A DNA stretch of 64,000 nt from Vandiemenella viatica (lineage: Eukaryota; Arthropoda; Insecta; Orthoptera; Morabidae). Location: NCBI GenBank assembly GCA_031002005.1, contig CM061914.1:16230148-16294147 (forward strand), read 5' to 3'. The position numbers were made by a program, and so were the translations under genes. Under the pieces are notes generated by a model. The model had not been told where the DNA came from. It saw only the letters and a list, made by a program, of their open reading frames with translations, and did no database searches. Below are positions 45,161 to 55,143 of this stretch, in pieces. Position 1 is the first letter of the stretch; the number at the start of each line of letters is the position of its first letter.

Positions 45161-45706
45161 CTATTTTAATGGTTCCATACCTGGCGTGCTGATGTCGCCG
45201 AGCTCACGATTGATCCAAAGTTTCAGTAACTCATTGTGATGCCAAATATGCAGCGTTCTGTCATCACGGACTTTTTGTTTCAGTAGCTCTTCAAATCGAC
45301 TGACGGATGGCTTGTTTTCGCCAAGCTCGCGTTTGTTCAGGTGTTTCAGCAACTCGTTGTAATGCCAAATATGCGACGTGTTGTTGTTGCCACCTTTTCG
45401 TTTGCTTTGGTATTTCAGCAGCTCTTGAGATTGATTGCCATTGGGTTTGCACTTGGCATTGAGCTCATGTTTTTCCTCGTGTCTCGGCAAATTGTCCCGA
45501 CACCAGTTGTTCAGTTTGCTGTCGTCGCCCAACTTGCATCTGCTCCGACCAGCCGCAGAAGCCCTAAGACGTGCCAAGGGCTCAATCCTTTGCAGTTGAG
45601 GATTTGTCTCCTGGGTTTTGGCTATTTTCATAGCCCTAGTTTTCTTACGTTTCTTTGAAAGATTTGACTTTGGTTTCCTGGCATTTCTTAAAATTACTAA
45701 TTTCAT
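45161..45706 (-). CDS. Basic helical-repeat ORF upstream of the Helitron Rep domain
   Basis: From the ATG at 45704-45706 about 180 residues follow. The N terminus is very basic (SKKRKKTRAMK). The C-terminal half holds about three 41-residue repeats: HIWHYNELLKHLNKRELGEN, RFEELLKQKVRDDRTL, then HIWHHNELLKLWINRELGD. Position suggests the N-terminal part of the Helitron protein, possibly in a separate exon. No function can be assigned. An upstream in-frame ATG at 45793 is less likely because that part is hydrophobic and AT-rich. Confidence 0.45.
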   Translation of the reverse strand: MKLVILRNARKPKSNLSKKRKKTRAMKIAKTQETNPQLQRIEPLARLRASAAGRSRCKLGDDSKLNNWCRDNLPRHEEKHELNAKCKPNGNQSQELLKYQSKRKGGNNNTSHIWHYNELLKHLNKRELGENKPSVSRFEELLKQKVRDDRTLHIWHHNELLKLWINRELGDISTPGMEPLK

Positions 45707-45799
45707 GTCCTGTGAATAAAAATGAATATAGTTTTGATTAATGAAAACTGAAAATGTGAAAACATTGGCAATAAATTGATGAAATTGATGCAATCAACT

Positions 45800-48379
45800 A
45801 AATAATAAAAAAACAGCAAAAAAAAATTAAAATTCAATAGTAAATAAATACTTGAGTGGCCAACGGACATTCATTTTAATTAAAAAAAAAATTGGGAAAT
45901 TAAAAATTAATATTTTTATTTACACTGAATATCTGACAATTACTGATCTATTTATTTATTTATTTATTTAAAAAAGAGAACTTAATTTGCTCATTGAATA
46001 GTGATTTTGTTTTGAGGATATATCGGTTCCATCAATTAATTCTGCTTTAAAACAGAAATTTTTGTGTTATGGTAGTAATTGATTCTTTTATTCATAATAA
46101 TCGGTGTTAATGTTGATTTATCTATCTGTGGAAACAGTTGAATGCCTGTAGACCAGTTTACTATAGTTCGTTCATTTCAATCCATTAATTTTGTGCTAAA
46201 ATATAAATTTCAATGTTAAAGTGCTAATTAATTCTTTCATCATAATTGGTTTCTCAATCTGCAAACAGAATTGAATGACTACTGGTAAATTACCACTCCG
46301 CTTGTCTGCCACTCCACTATCTGAATAAAACATTTCTAAATTTCAATAATTTACTTCAGGCAACGCCGTGTTCTGCTAAATAATCTAAGCTTATTGTAAA
46401 TTTTTGATACAACATTGGTACAGAGCAATACACGATGCCACTAAAATGGTGCTCATGAAATAAGTAATAATGTTTCAGTAATTCTGGCCCACGCTGCACA
46501 ACTCTTCTAATATTACAGCTAGAAAATCAAAGCTTCTATCACCAGGGCATTAATACATTCACTATTGCATGTTAGTGACATTATGAATGGCAAAATAAAC
46601 TTGACTCGTTTCAGATCGTGATAGTAAATTAACCAGAATAATGATGCCGGCAGTATGGCGCTCGTGAAAGCACAGTAAATTAAATACATCTGAAACTACA
46701 TTCAGCCGCATTAACTATGTCGTCAGCATGATGACAGTTATTGAAGTAACGTAATCAAAAAAATTATTCTAAAATGCTTGTAACTTACAGTGTTCAATGG
46801 TAAGTCCATAATTCTCTACAACTCTAAGACAACTTTCGTTAATATTGCTGGTCAAGTTTACATCACAATGAAGTGACTGTTACTGCTCGTAATTTAGTAA
46901 CGTGTGTAATGAAATTAATTGTGATATTAATTTATGCTACACCAATTAGGAATCTTGATATAGACAATTCTGTTACTAAGTGAAATGTAGTTCCAATGCT
47001 TTTAATGTGTTTAGGTGTGTCCGTATCGTTTGATTTTGTAGTGGTAATATAAGCAGAGATAGTGGTTAGGTTGAAATGCTAACTGGATCAGAATGTTTTT
47101 GTTACGGCATAAGGCAGAAGGAATTTAGTCATTATTAGTAATCAATAAGCAGCTTTCATAAGCTCCATGTAAATTAGGTGTATTGTGTTGTAATCCCATT
47201 GAATACATTTGTTTTAAGTGAATGATTCGATAGATATTTGCAGAATATTGAACAGTAAGTAAAAAGCACTGTTTCTCTACTATTTGTACAAAAATTTTGA
47301 ACAAAAAATAAAAAGGGTTACTTAAGTTTTAAATTTGGGCAAAAATAATTTGTAATACAGAGACTGTATAGTAACAAAAAAGGAACAGTAAATAAATTAA
47401 ACTGAGATAGAATGGAATCCTGTATATTTTTATAAATACAACATTTCGGGCATGACCGTTTTGCACTTTTAGTGAACCGACTTTCGTGCTTGTATACTCA
47501 TAGCCTTTTACGTTGTTTTTTCTTTCCAAGCTTTGATTTTTCACAATTATTATGACGCATATATTACAAACGAAATTGTGTTGTAATATTTGAGATGTCA
47601 TATGATTTTATGTACGCAAACGAAAACGTCTCTTTGCGAACTTAACAACAGTACCTACCATTTTTTTAATAATTTAAGGTTTAGTACAGATTTATATTTC
47701 CTGCTGCCAAACTATTATTTGTCAAGTGCATCGGTTTTATGACTTTTAAACTAAACACAAACTTGCAAATGTAAGAAGGTTTTTGCTTTTATTTCTGAAA
47801 AGTGGTGTTTGCAATTTACGTAAAAAAAAAGAGTAAACGTGCCACTTCTGTCTACGAAGTAGGAAACTGTTTGTTGTTTGCGAATTGATATCAATGGCAA
47901 TTTCTAAAAGAACTATGCTTTTTTGTGGCATTATCCTGTGTCACTTCGCACACAATTAACTGACTTCATGCCAAATTTTATTTAAATATTTTGAGTTATT
48001 TAGGCATGACTGATTCCAGAAGCACATTCAAACTTTCTCATTTTCTCATTTATATAGTTATAGATTTCTAGATCATGAGTTTATTTGAACCAAGTGCTTC
48101 TATTGGTAGAAGATACACGTGCTTTGTGGAAGGACTTCAAAGTTCAGGGTCATTTGGTGATAGTGGAAGGTGCGGGTAATAGTCTAGATGGGGTTGATAG
48201 GCATAATATTCGAGGTGACCTGTAGGTGAGGTGTAGCAAAATCAACATGCCACGCTGAGGTCAGTATGATTTTGGCCCTGAGATGCTCGGGCGAACTCTG
48301 CTGTGAAATGAGATGAGTGAATTTGGTGCTGGAATGGCTTCTTGTGTCTGATATCGGTTCTAGCATGAGCCCACCACAT
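45800..48379. other. No gene recognised
   Basis: AT-rich intron with an ATTT-repeat near 45950-45970. ORFs of 60-90 codons resemble nothing known. Confidence 0.5.
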
Positions 48380-48720
48380 GAGGCGCAGGTCTGGATATGT
48401 TCACATCTGTCTCACGCCGTACATGATTGGGGTTGTTAACCATAATATTGTGAGTTGTGTTTTGTGTTTTTTATCTGTTCGTCTGGCCCTCCTGCCTTTA
48501 TCTGTTGTAAGTGACAAGTTATTTTCCTTATCCTATCTTATTTTAAAATATTTATATCGAAAGGAAAGGTAAATTTTACTTACCACACTTGAAGGGAACA
48601 AGGCAGCAGCATCAAAAGATAAAATCAACAAACACAAAATACACAATATTTTGGGCCATGCCCTTTTTCAAGAAAATAGAAACTTGTGACTGAGCCCGCA
48701 CAACACAGCAGGCCTCCTGC
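48380..48720. repeat. Two PLE tails facing each other
   Basis: 48380-48551 (plus) is a family A terminal repeat (CCATAATATTGTGAGTTG, CCTCCTGCCTTTATCTG, TTTTCCTTATCCTATC). 48555-48720 (minus) is a related tail (on the minus strand CTTGAAAAAGGGCATGGCCC, AAAATATTGTG, TGTGGTAAGTAAAATT). They join near 48552 in inverted orientation with no coding part, a looser version of the palindrome at 18.8 kb. Confidence 0.55.
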
Positions 48721-50835
48721 CTTCAACCTTGGTTGGTATAATTTATCTTCCCTTTCCATACACGTTAATAAAATAGTGATACAAATTTACAATTAATTAC
48801 TTCACTTCTTTCTCATACATAAAGTCAGTTAATCACTGGGATTGTAATTATTGGGAACTGGTCTTAGCGTGTAACAATCCATACACAGGGTTTAGAAAAT
48901 TTTCCTTAAAAAATTTGATGGAAAGTTTCATGAAATAATGAGGGCGTGTTGAACCAAACGGTAAAACAAATTTTAATTAATTATTCCTTATACACACTTT
49001 AAGTACACACTAAGCATACCATCAATCACACCCTTCAACACACTCTTTGAAGAATCATTGCATTTTACATCTCATGTTCCATTTAAGTAAAAAAAAAATC
49101 AGCTTTTATTCGGTCCCATTATGGAATAGCACAAAATCATTTTTTATTATTACCAACATACATTTTGTTGGTGTAACACTCATGAATGTAAGTTTTATTA
49201 CAAACATAGAAATTTCACTGTTTTCATAGGATAGCAAACCCCATAGCAGGAAAGACCCTAAAAATCACCAAACAAGGATCATTCATATTTCAAAAGTTTT
49301 AGAAAAAATAAATGAACTATTATGCATCTCTCATTTACTTTAAACTAATTCTGTTAACATTTTTTGGTTTAATCATTTTACACGTATGTCAGTTTCTTTT
49401 CTCCCTTTCATTTGCTATTTTGTTAAATAAAAAACAGTAATTAAAGTTACTAATGTAACAAATTTTAATATTTTTTTAAAAATTTTCTATCTGTGTTTCT
49501 CACTTTTTCGGCACATTTTTTTTATTTATTTGAACTGTATAATGTTGCATAACTTAACTTTTTTTGAAACGTCAATTATCTGAACAACTACTCTTTTTTT
49601 TTTTTTTTTTTTTTTTAGTAATTATGCATTATTTTACAGAAGCATCAACTTTTTTTCTATCTACAGTACATTAAATACACCTTAACACTTGCTTTGTTTA
49701 GAAATTTCACTAACAAAGAACTAGGTAAAATTAGTTTAATCCTTAATCTGTGAAACCCTAGTGCAGGACTGCATGAATGAACGTGAGATAGAACAAACTT
49801 GAGAATGTAAACGGCGTGCTCACATAAGCTCGTCTTGCGTCGTAGCTCGAGAGTGCCACTCGCCTCGGACGACAAGTTTTTGGTGTGAGTCAAAGGCACG
49901 AGCACCGCGTTTACGGTAATTCATGTCAACAATGCGAGACGTGGCACAAGTATTTAAATGCGGCTTTACACCTTTCGTTTGTTGTTACCTTATCACTGCA
50001 ATATCCTCGTGACCAACCACACAGTAGCTTTGATGCTGAATGTTTGTTGTAACTGCCAAGTGACAATTATTTCAGTGTGCCGATAGTTTTGAGTTTCTTT
50101 TGGAAATCTTGCCTCTGTTATTGATTTGCTGTGTTGGTGAGTTCTGTTGACTTTACTGTCCTGTAACAACACTATACAAATATAGTTGCATCATGTTCAT
50201 CTTCTATAAAACAGTATAAGAGTCTCCAAAATGAAGCAGAAGAAAATAAGATACTTCTTTTTCTAGGGGTTTGTAAAATTATAATGTACCTAACGTAATT
50301 TAAAAGGCGAATTGAAAATTGTTCATACCACAACAATACAAATCAAAAGTCCAAACAAAATAATCTGAACCACCTTTGTTTCCAATTAGTTTGGATTATC
50401 AACCTTTGACTGTACATATTTATTGCATTTTTCAGCAATTTATAACTTTTTAAATTTTGTATACATCTGGTCTCAGGCTATCAGTATGAACTAATTATGC
50501 TGATGTATTGTCTAAATATAATAAGACTGAAATGGGAAGCACTATTAATGATGTACAGAAATGGACTCAACAGTTGTACACTCGATGGCAACAAAGCAAG
50601 CTGTCCTGGCTCAGTGTGAAATGATGTGCTTGGAATGACACCTGGTTTCGACTCAATACAAATGGGCAGGCGCAAAATGGCTTAAGGCAAAATGGATCGC
50701 TTGTGTATTGCCACTTTAAGCCACATATAAAGAAACAGAGCTCAAAATATAATTAATGTTTTAGTTCTTCTCTTGAAACTAACCACTGTTGCCATGTCAA
50801 TGAATCAACAATGTGCCCTTGGTAACCTAAAAAAT
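48721..50835. other. No gene recognised; contains a GC-rich hairpin
   Basis: Mostly AT-rich intron with a T-run near 49590-49616. GTAAACGGCGTGCTC at 49807-49821 and GAGCACCGCGTTTAC at 49900-49914 can pair, giving a ~108-bp hairpin in an otherwise AT-rich area. No ORF is supported. Confidence 0.45.
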
Positions 50836-50840
50836 CTAGT

Positions 50841-50930
50841 TTTTTTTTTTTTTTTTTTTTTTTTTGGCCAGATCACACTTCACCTAAAGGTGCTGACGGA
50901 GAGTGATTCATCGAAATATTGTGTGTTTAC
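50841..50930 (+). repeat. T-run followed by a PLE-type tail motif
   Basis: A ~24-base T-run is followed by CACCTAAAGGTGCTGACGGA and then TCGAAATATTGTGTG at about 50911-50925. The last motif is that of the PLE tails at 18.86, 24.19 and 37.70 kb. Only the terminus is present. Confidence 0.4.
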
Positions 50931-51247
50931 TTGGTTAGTTTTCAGAGAAGAGTATATTTATATACAATGCAAAGGAAAACTTAATTCATTTACAAAATAT
51001 AATTGTTTTAACTGTAGTATCTAAGTTTTAATATTTGTGTTGTTATTTTCAACAAAGAATTCATACTATAAATTTTTTCACAGTTACTCTGTCTGTGTGA
51101 AATTCTCAAATTTGTATATTGATTAATTTCTAAGTGAAATTATTTGTAGTCATAAAAGTTTTTAATTTAATGTTCAGAACAATTTTCTTTTCTGATAATG
51201 TAACAGAAATGAGAATCAAATTAAATGATCTGTTAATTTCTTTCCAG

Positions 51248-51505
51248 GAACTATCATGCTGAAATATATGCCTTCGGAAAACGATTAAAGGAAGATTTTG
51301 ATAAGGAACTATTGCAACAAGCATTTACAACAAAATCTTACATCGTTCAAGAAGAGATGAAGCAGAAGGATCTGGGAATTGATGATCCGAAATTAGAACT
51401 ACAGGAAAATAAGCAACTTGCAGAAGAAGGCGAAAGATTTATCCAGGAATACATAGAATTGTATCTCAGGATTTCCTTGCCTAGATTGCCAGAAGAAGGT
51501 GTTAA
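51248..51505 (+). CDS. mRpL44: Mitochondrial ribosomal protein L44, coding exon 3
   Basis: The exon encodes NYHAEIYAFGKRLKEDF, LLQQAFTTKSYIVQEE, GIDDPKLELQENKQLAEEGE and SLPRLPEEGVK. This is the RNase III-like fold of mitoribosomal protein L44, aligning with human YHAEIQAFGHRL, LKTAFVNSCYI, LGIEK and ELSEQG. mRpL44 is a large-subunit protein required for assembly and translation and does not act as a nuclease. The acceptor is TTTCCAG|G and the donor GTTAA|GTAAGT at 51506. The first base completes the Trp codon of exon 2. Confidence 0.93.
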
Positions 51506-51611
51506 GTAAGTGCACTTGATATTTCACTGTCTTCTTGTATGAGAAATTTTGTTGTCTTCATAAATGAAAATTATTCAGTATTCTTACTTGTTTATGCTTT
51601 CTAATTTATAG

Positions 51612-51696
51612 AGTTATTCAAAAATATCTGATGGAAGATGAAATTTTGGCACATATTTCAAGGCATATTGGAACAACAGATCTAATTCTATCTGCA
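51612..51696 (+). CDS. mRpL44: Mitochondrial ribosomal protein L44, coding exon 4
   Basis: After a 106-bp intron (51506-51611) the exon encodes KVIQKYLMEDEILAHISRHI and GTTDLILSA, matching human [21 protein letters not shown]...LTLS. The acceptor ATTTATAG|AG keeps phase (AA|A Lys) and the donor is CTGCA|GTAAGT at 51697. It ends at phase 0. The rest of the RNase III-like domain, the dsRNA-binding-like domain and the stop codon were not found in the remaining 12.3 kb, so the gene continues beyond the window. Confidence 0.93.
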
Positions 51697-53550
51697 GTAA
51701 GTATTTTATGGTTATCTGCTTTAAATACAAACAAAATCTCTCACTATCAATCATTGTACAAAATTCTGATTGCTCATGGAACAAAGATAGAGAAAGTAAA
51801 CACATTGCTTGAAAAGCTGAAGAGAAGCAGGTTGCTGGAAAGAAAAGCCGGGTGAATAAATCAAAATTTCAGGCGATCCCACAATCATTTAAGGAGATTG
51901 CAGGAAACACACAGTAATCCAATATGTGCACATTATGAGCTAACCACTCAATTAGTGTGGAGTAATTGGTTGCTGGAATTTACCAAATTAAGTAACATAT
52001 AAGCATTTCCACACCAATCGGGGTAGCAGTGTGTTGAAAACAATTAAGGTTCTCCCTTGTATTGAACATGTGCTAGCTGAATGTTCAATTTTGTTTTTAA
52101 TTAATGGTAGTTAATCCCTTATAATACCAAACAAAATGAGAGTCTGTCACAATACTACATTTATTTGCGTTAAACAGTCCTGTCACAGGCATAAGCCATG
52201 TCACAATACTACTTTTATTGTAATGTTTTACTTTAATATGCTCAGTCTAACTGTGAAGTACCTGAAGCGTCGTCGCAGTACACTGTTCATACACTTCACA
52301 TAAATCAATTAATAATTCTTGTGCCAATTACAAACCTCCTTTATTCGAATTGTCCACACCAGCAATTGAAGATTTTTTTTTTTTTTTTTTTGCCTCAACT
52401 TTTTTGTTTTTCAAAGATATTCTATTATAAATTAATGCAGGGTCTAAGGGCTTGTAATTTGACAACCCCTTCCAGATATTTTTTCAAATAAACAAGTTCA
52501 AAAGTGCAATTTGATAAAATATCATAAACCTAAATTATAAGTTTATCCTTCTCCTGTTTGATATCATAATTCAATTCTAAATACATAATACTTTGTACAT
52601 TGTACCTCTTTACAAAACTCAATAACAAAATTATCTCACAATTCCATGTACAAATAATCAGTGGTTCACTTGTATTTGTCTAAAAATTAAAAGAGAGAAA
52701 AAAATATTATTAACACAATTCCTATTTTTTTTTAAATTCCCTACCATTCCTCCAACTAATTAAAAAAATCAACCAATCCACAAAGTAGAAAATCTACTGT
52801 TAATAAGACTTAGTAAGCCAGCTGATCCTCAAAATAACAAGAGAGCCAACCAATCTACAAAGTACCATTAATAGTACTTATGAAGCCAACAGATCCTAGA
52901 AGTAACAAGAAAACCAACTAATCCACAATCCCCTTATATGAAACGCTAATCTGGAGTCTGGGTATGTCATCTATAGCTACTATAACTATTGGCTAGAGAA
53001 CGGTTACATGCCAGCCGTCACTCGCCAATCAACAGCCATCTTGTTACATTCGTTCCTTCATGTTGTATTTTGTTTATTTACTACAGCTAGATGCAGAAAC
53101 TCGTGTAAGGAGAATGGTGTTCGATGTTAATCTTATTTGTTTTTACTTACAAGCTTTTTCAGAATAAATTCCTATTACCTTCATAGATGATACCCTTTGT
53201 ATTTGATAAATGTGTTAGCTATTAAATGAGATTTAAGTTGACCTTTTTATCTAATCCATTTATAAATGGCAATTATTGCAATCAAATAGTGGCAAGCAGA
53301 GATATTAGAAATTATTTACACAGTTTAATAACTACGCAATCGCTATGAAATTAACTGCCATAATACAGACATTAAATCTGATTTTCCTAACATTTTTTCT
53401 TAAAAAAACAATGTGGAAAAACATTTCGGCTGAAAAAATGTGGAACTATGAGTACTTTTCAGTAACATGTCGCTAATGAAAGTAAACTTTAATTTCTCAT
53501 GGTCTCTGCCATGATGTAACTGTGTTGTCAAATAAAACGTAATATTTTGT
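51697..53550. other. mRpL44 intron 4, no element recognised
   Basis: AT-rich with a T-run near 52375-52390. No further mRpL44 exon could be found on the plus strand. Confidence 0.5.
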
Positions 53551-53805
53551 CAATGAATGTTTCACGGGTGTCCAGCCGGATGGAGTCAAAGACTCTTAAA
53601 TTATCTTAAATAGACCTGATGAACAAAACCAGTAGGTTGTTGAAATTTCGTCAAAATAGACCTGATGAAGACAACCGAGCAGGTTGTTGAAATGTCGTCA
53701 TTCTTTGACTTCATCAAATAGACCTGATGAAAACAACCGAGCAGGTTGTTGAAACGTTGTCATTCTTTGACTCCATCCGGCTGGACACCCGTGAAGCATT
53801 CATTG
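53551..53805 (+). repeat. Three hammerhead-like units between 42-bp inverted repeats
   Basis: Inverted arms 53551-53592 and 53764-53805 (CAATGAATGTTTCACGGGTG at the left) differ by about one base. Between them three units begin AATAGACCTGATGA with CTGATGA at 53616, 53662 and 53724. In units 2 and 3 a stem (ACAACC with GGTTGT around GAGCA) is followed by GAAA at 53689 and 53751, then a GTC. This is the order of a hammerhead core and resembles tandem ribozyme-bearing PLE terminal repeats. One extra base sits between core and stem. Confidence 0.65.
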
Positions 53806-54224
53806 AATAAAAACGCTGGGAAAGTCTCCATTTACATACGTAATATTCTGTTTTGGATGTAACTGCATAAACATACGAAGAGCATGAATAAAATAAATTA
53901 ATGTGAGGCAATCATACGTTACAAAGTTACAATTGGTACATTCGTTTAAATTTACATGTTGCTTTTTGATTATTTACGACAACTAGATGCAGAGGAGAAA
54001 AGAATTACATGTTTGCGTTATATTATCTGTATCAGTTATAAAAATTAGGTTAAAACGTAACCTGGGAATTTTTTGGCAGAAGATAAATAATGAAGTTTAT
54101 TGAAAAATCGGAGAAAGTTTACGCGAACGTATGAATCGCGGAATATATCATTCAAATAAATGACATCCGTTTTTGATATTATACTTTCCGTCATTTAAGG
54201 TAAAATAAAGTAAAGTAAATAAAT
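53806..54224. other. No gene recognised
   Basis: AT-rich intron with no assignable repeat. Confidence 0.5.
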
Positions 54225-54488
54225 CTGGATTACTGGAGATCACGATTCCACCCGGAATTGTCGTAGTAAAATGCAAGACTTCACTAGAAATACTTTCTGA
54301 AGTACATTTAACTGTATTATGCCGGCCCAGTCTGTATTACAACCTAATTTCTGCTTGAAAATATTGGTACAAGCTGTATTACAACGGAATTACTGTTTGA
54401 AAATAATACGTGTTCTGATTGAGTACACCAGTATTATGACGTCGTTACTGAATGTTATTTTGGAAGAATCGCAATTTCCAGTAGACCC
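54225..54488. mobile_element. MITE, copy 2 (same family as 13504-13921)
   Basis: Ends GGATTACTGGAGATCACG and CAATTTCCAGTAGACCC form the inverted repeats. Internal blocks CACTAGAAATACTTTC, CCTAATTTCTG and TATTATGACGTC match copy 1. About 264 bp, no ORF. Confidence 0.65.
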
Positions 54489-55127
54489 GATCATTATTCA
54501 TTTTTCCTTACAAGCTTTTCCTGAATAATTCCTACTACCTCAATAGGTGATTATTCATATGAGGGTAATAGAAGATATGATTTTCGAATGCAATATTAGT
54601 GGAGGTTGTGGCTAAGTTGACCAGAATCGCAACTGACACATGTTGTTACAGCATAATTCACTCTGAAATCAGTTTTACTAACCATTTAAACTGCTTACAT
54701 AAGCGTTATGTTACTAAATGTATTAATTAATGCGGGTGGGAGTAGTTCCATATTTAACGTGCCGAATTTTGCCTGGATCAGGAATAAAACTTATATTACA
54801 TTGATAGCAAAGGTTTTCACTGGTTCTATACTTTCATTGTCATTAATTCAGTAGAAGTTACTACTATGTTAACTGCAAATGAAACACGAAGAACATTTCA
54901 AAATCAAGGCCAATAGAATTATGTAATAACAATTCTCTATAATTAACCAACTGTAAAAAATGAATTACCAGAATATTGCTTTCATTTTTGATGGGCTCGA
55001 AGCTAGTGTAGATAATGTTTTGTTAGTGAGATGTAGCAAGAGGAAGCTGGTTATTCAGGTTGTAGACCACTTAAGCACTCCAGTCCCCTAACAAACACTT
55101 TAGTTGAAAATGTTTTAGAATTATAAC
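54489..55127. other. No gene recognised
   Basis: AT-rich intron up to the RTE insertion site. Confidence 0.5.
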
Positions 55128-55143
55128 ATTATCCACCTTTATT

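Larger units (their letters stand above)
44258..45793 (-). mobile_element. Helitron fragment, copy 1, interrupted by a SINE
   Basis: On the minus strand the order is: a basic repeat-containing ORF (45706-45161), the start of the Helitron-like N domain (NLIRNYNSCFHMTSFGA, GFSATFTIQGQVYHRIGSML, FLQIYF) at about 44830-45120, and after a SINE the continuation near 44480-44580 (VPRGQHERCYN). The RepHel catalytic HUH and helicase regions are absent. Copy 2 at 58022-58796 matches for about 770 bp and lacks the SINE. Confidence 0.7.

Noticed and set aside
45161..45793. Start of the helical-repeat ORF at the first ATG (45793)
   Set aside because: The first 29 residues are AT-biased and hydrophobic. 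The ATG at 45706 begins the basic region.
51631..51855. Exon 4 of mRpL44 extending to 51855
   Set aside because: A strong donor GTAAGT at 51697 follows the conserved LILSA, and later residues do not match mRpL44.
53616..53760. CRISPR array
   Set aside because: Repeats contain a hammerhead-like core, units are unequal, there are no Cas genes, and the genome is an intron-bearing eukaryote.
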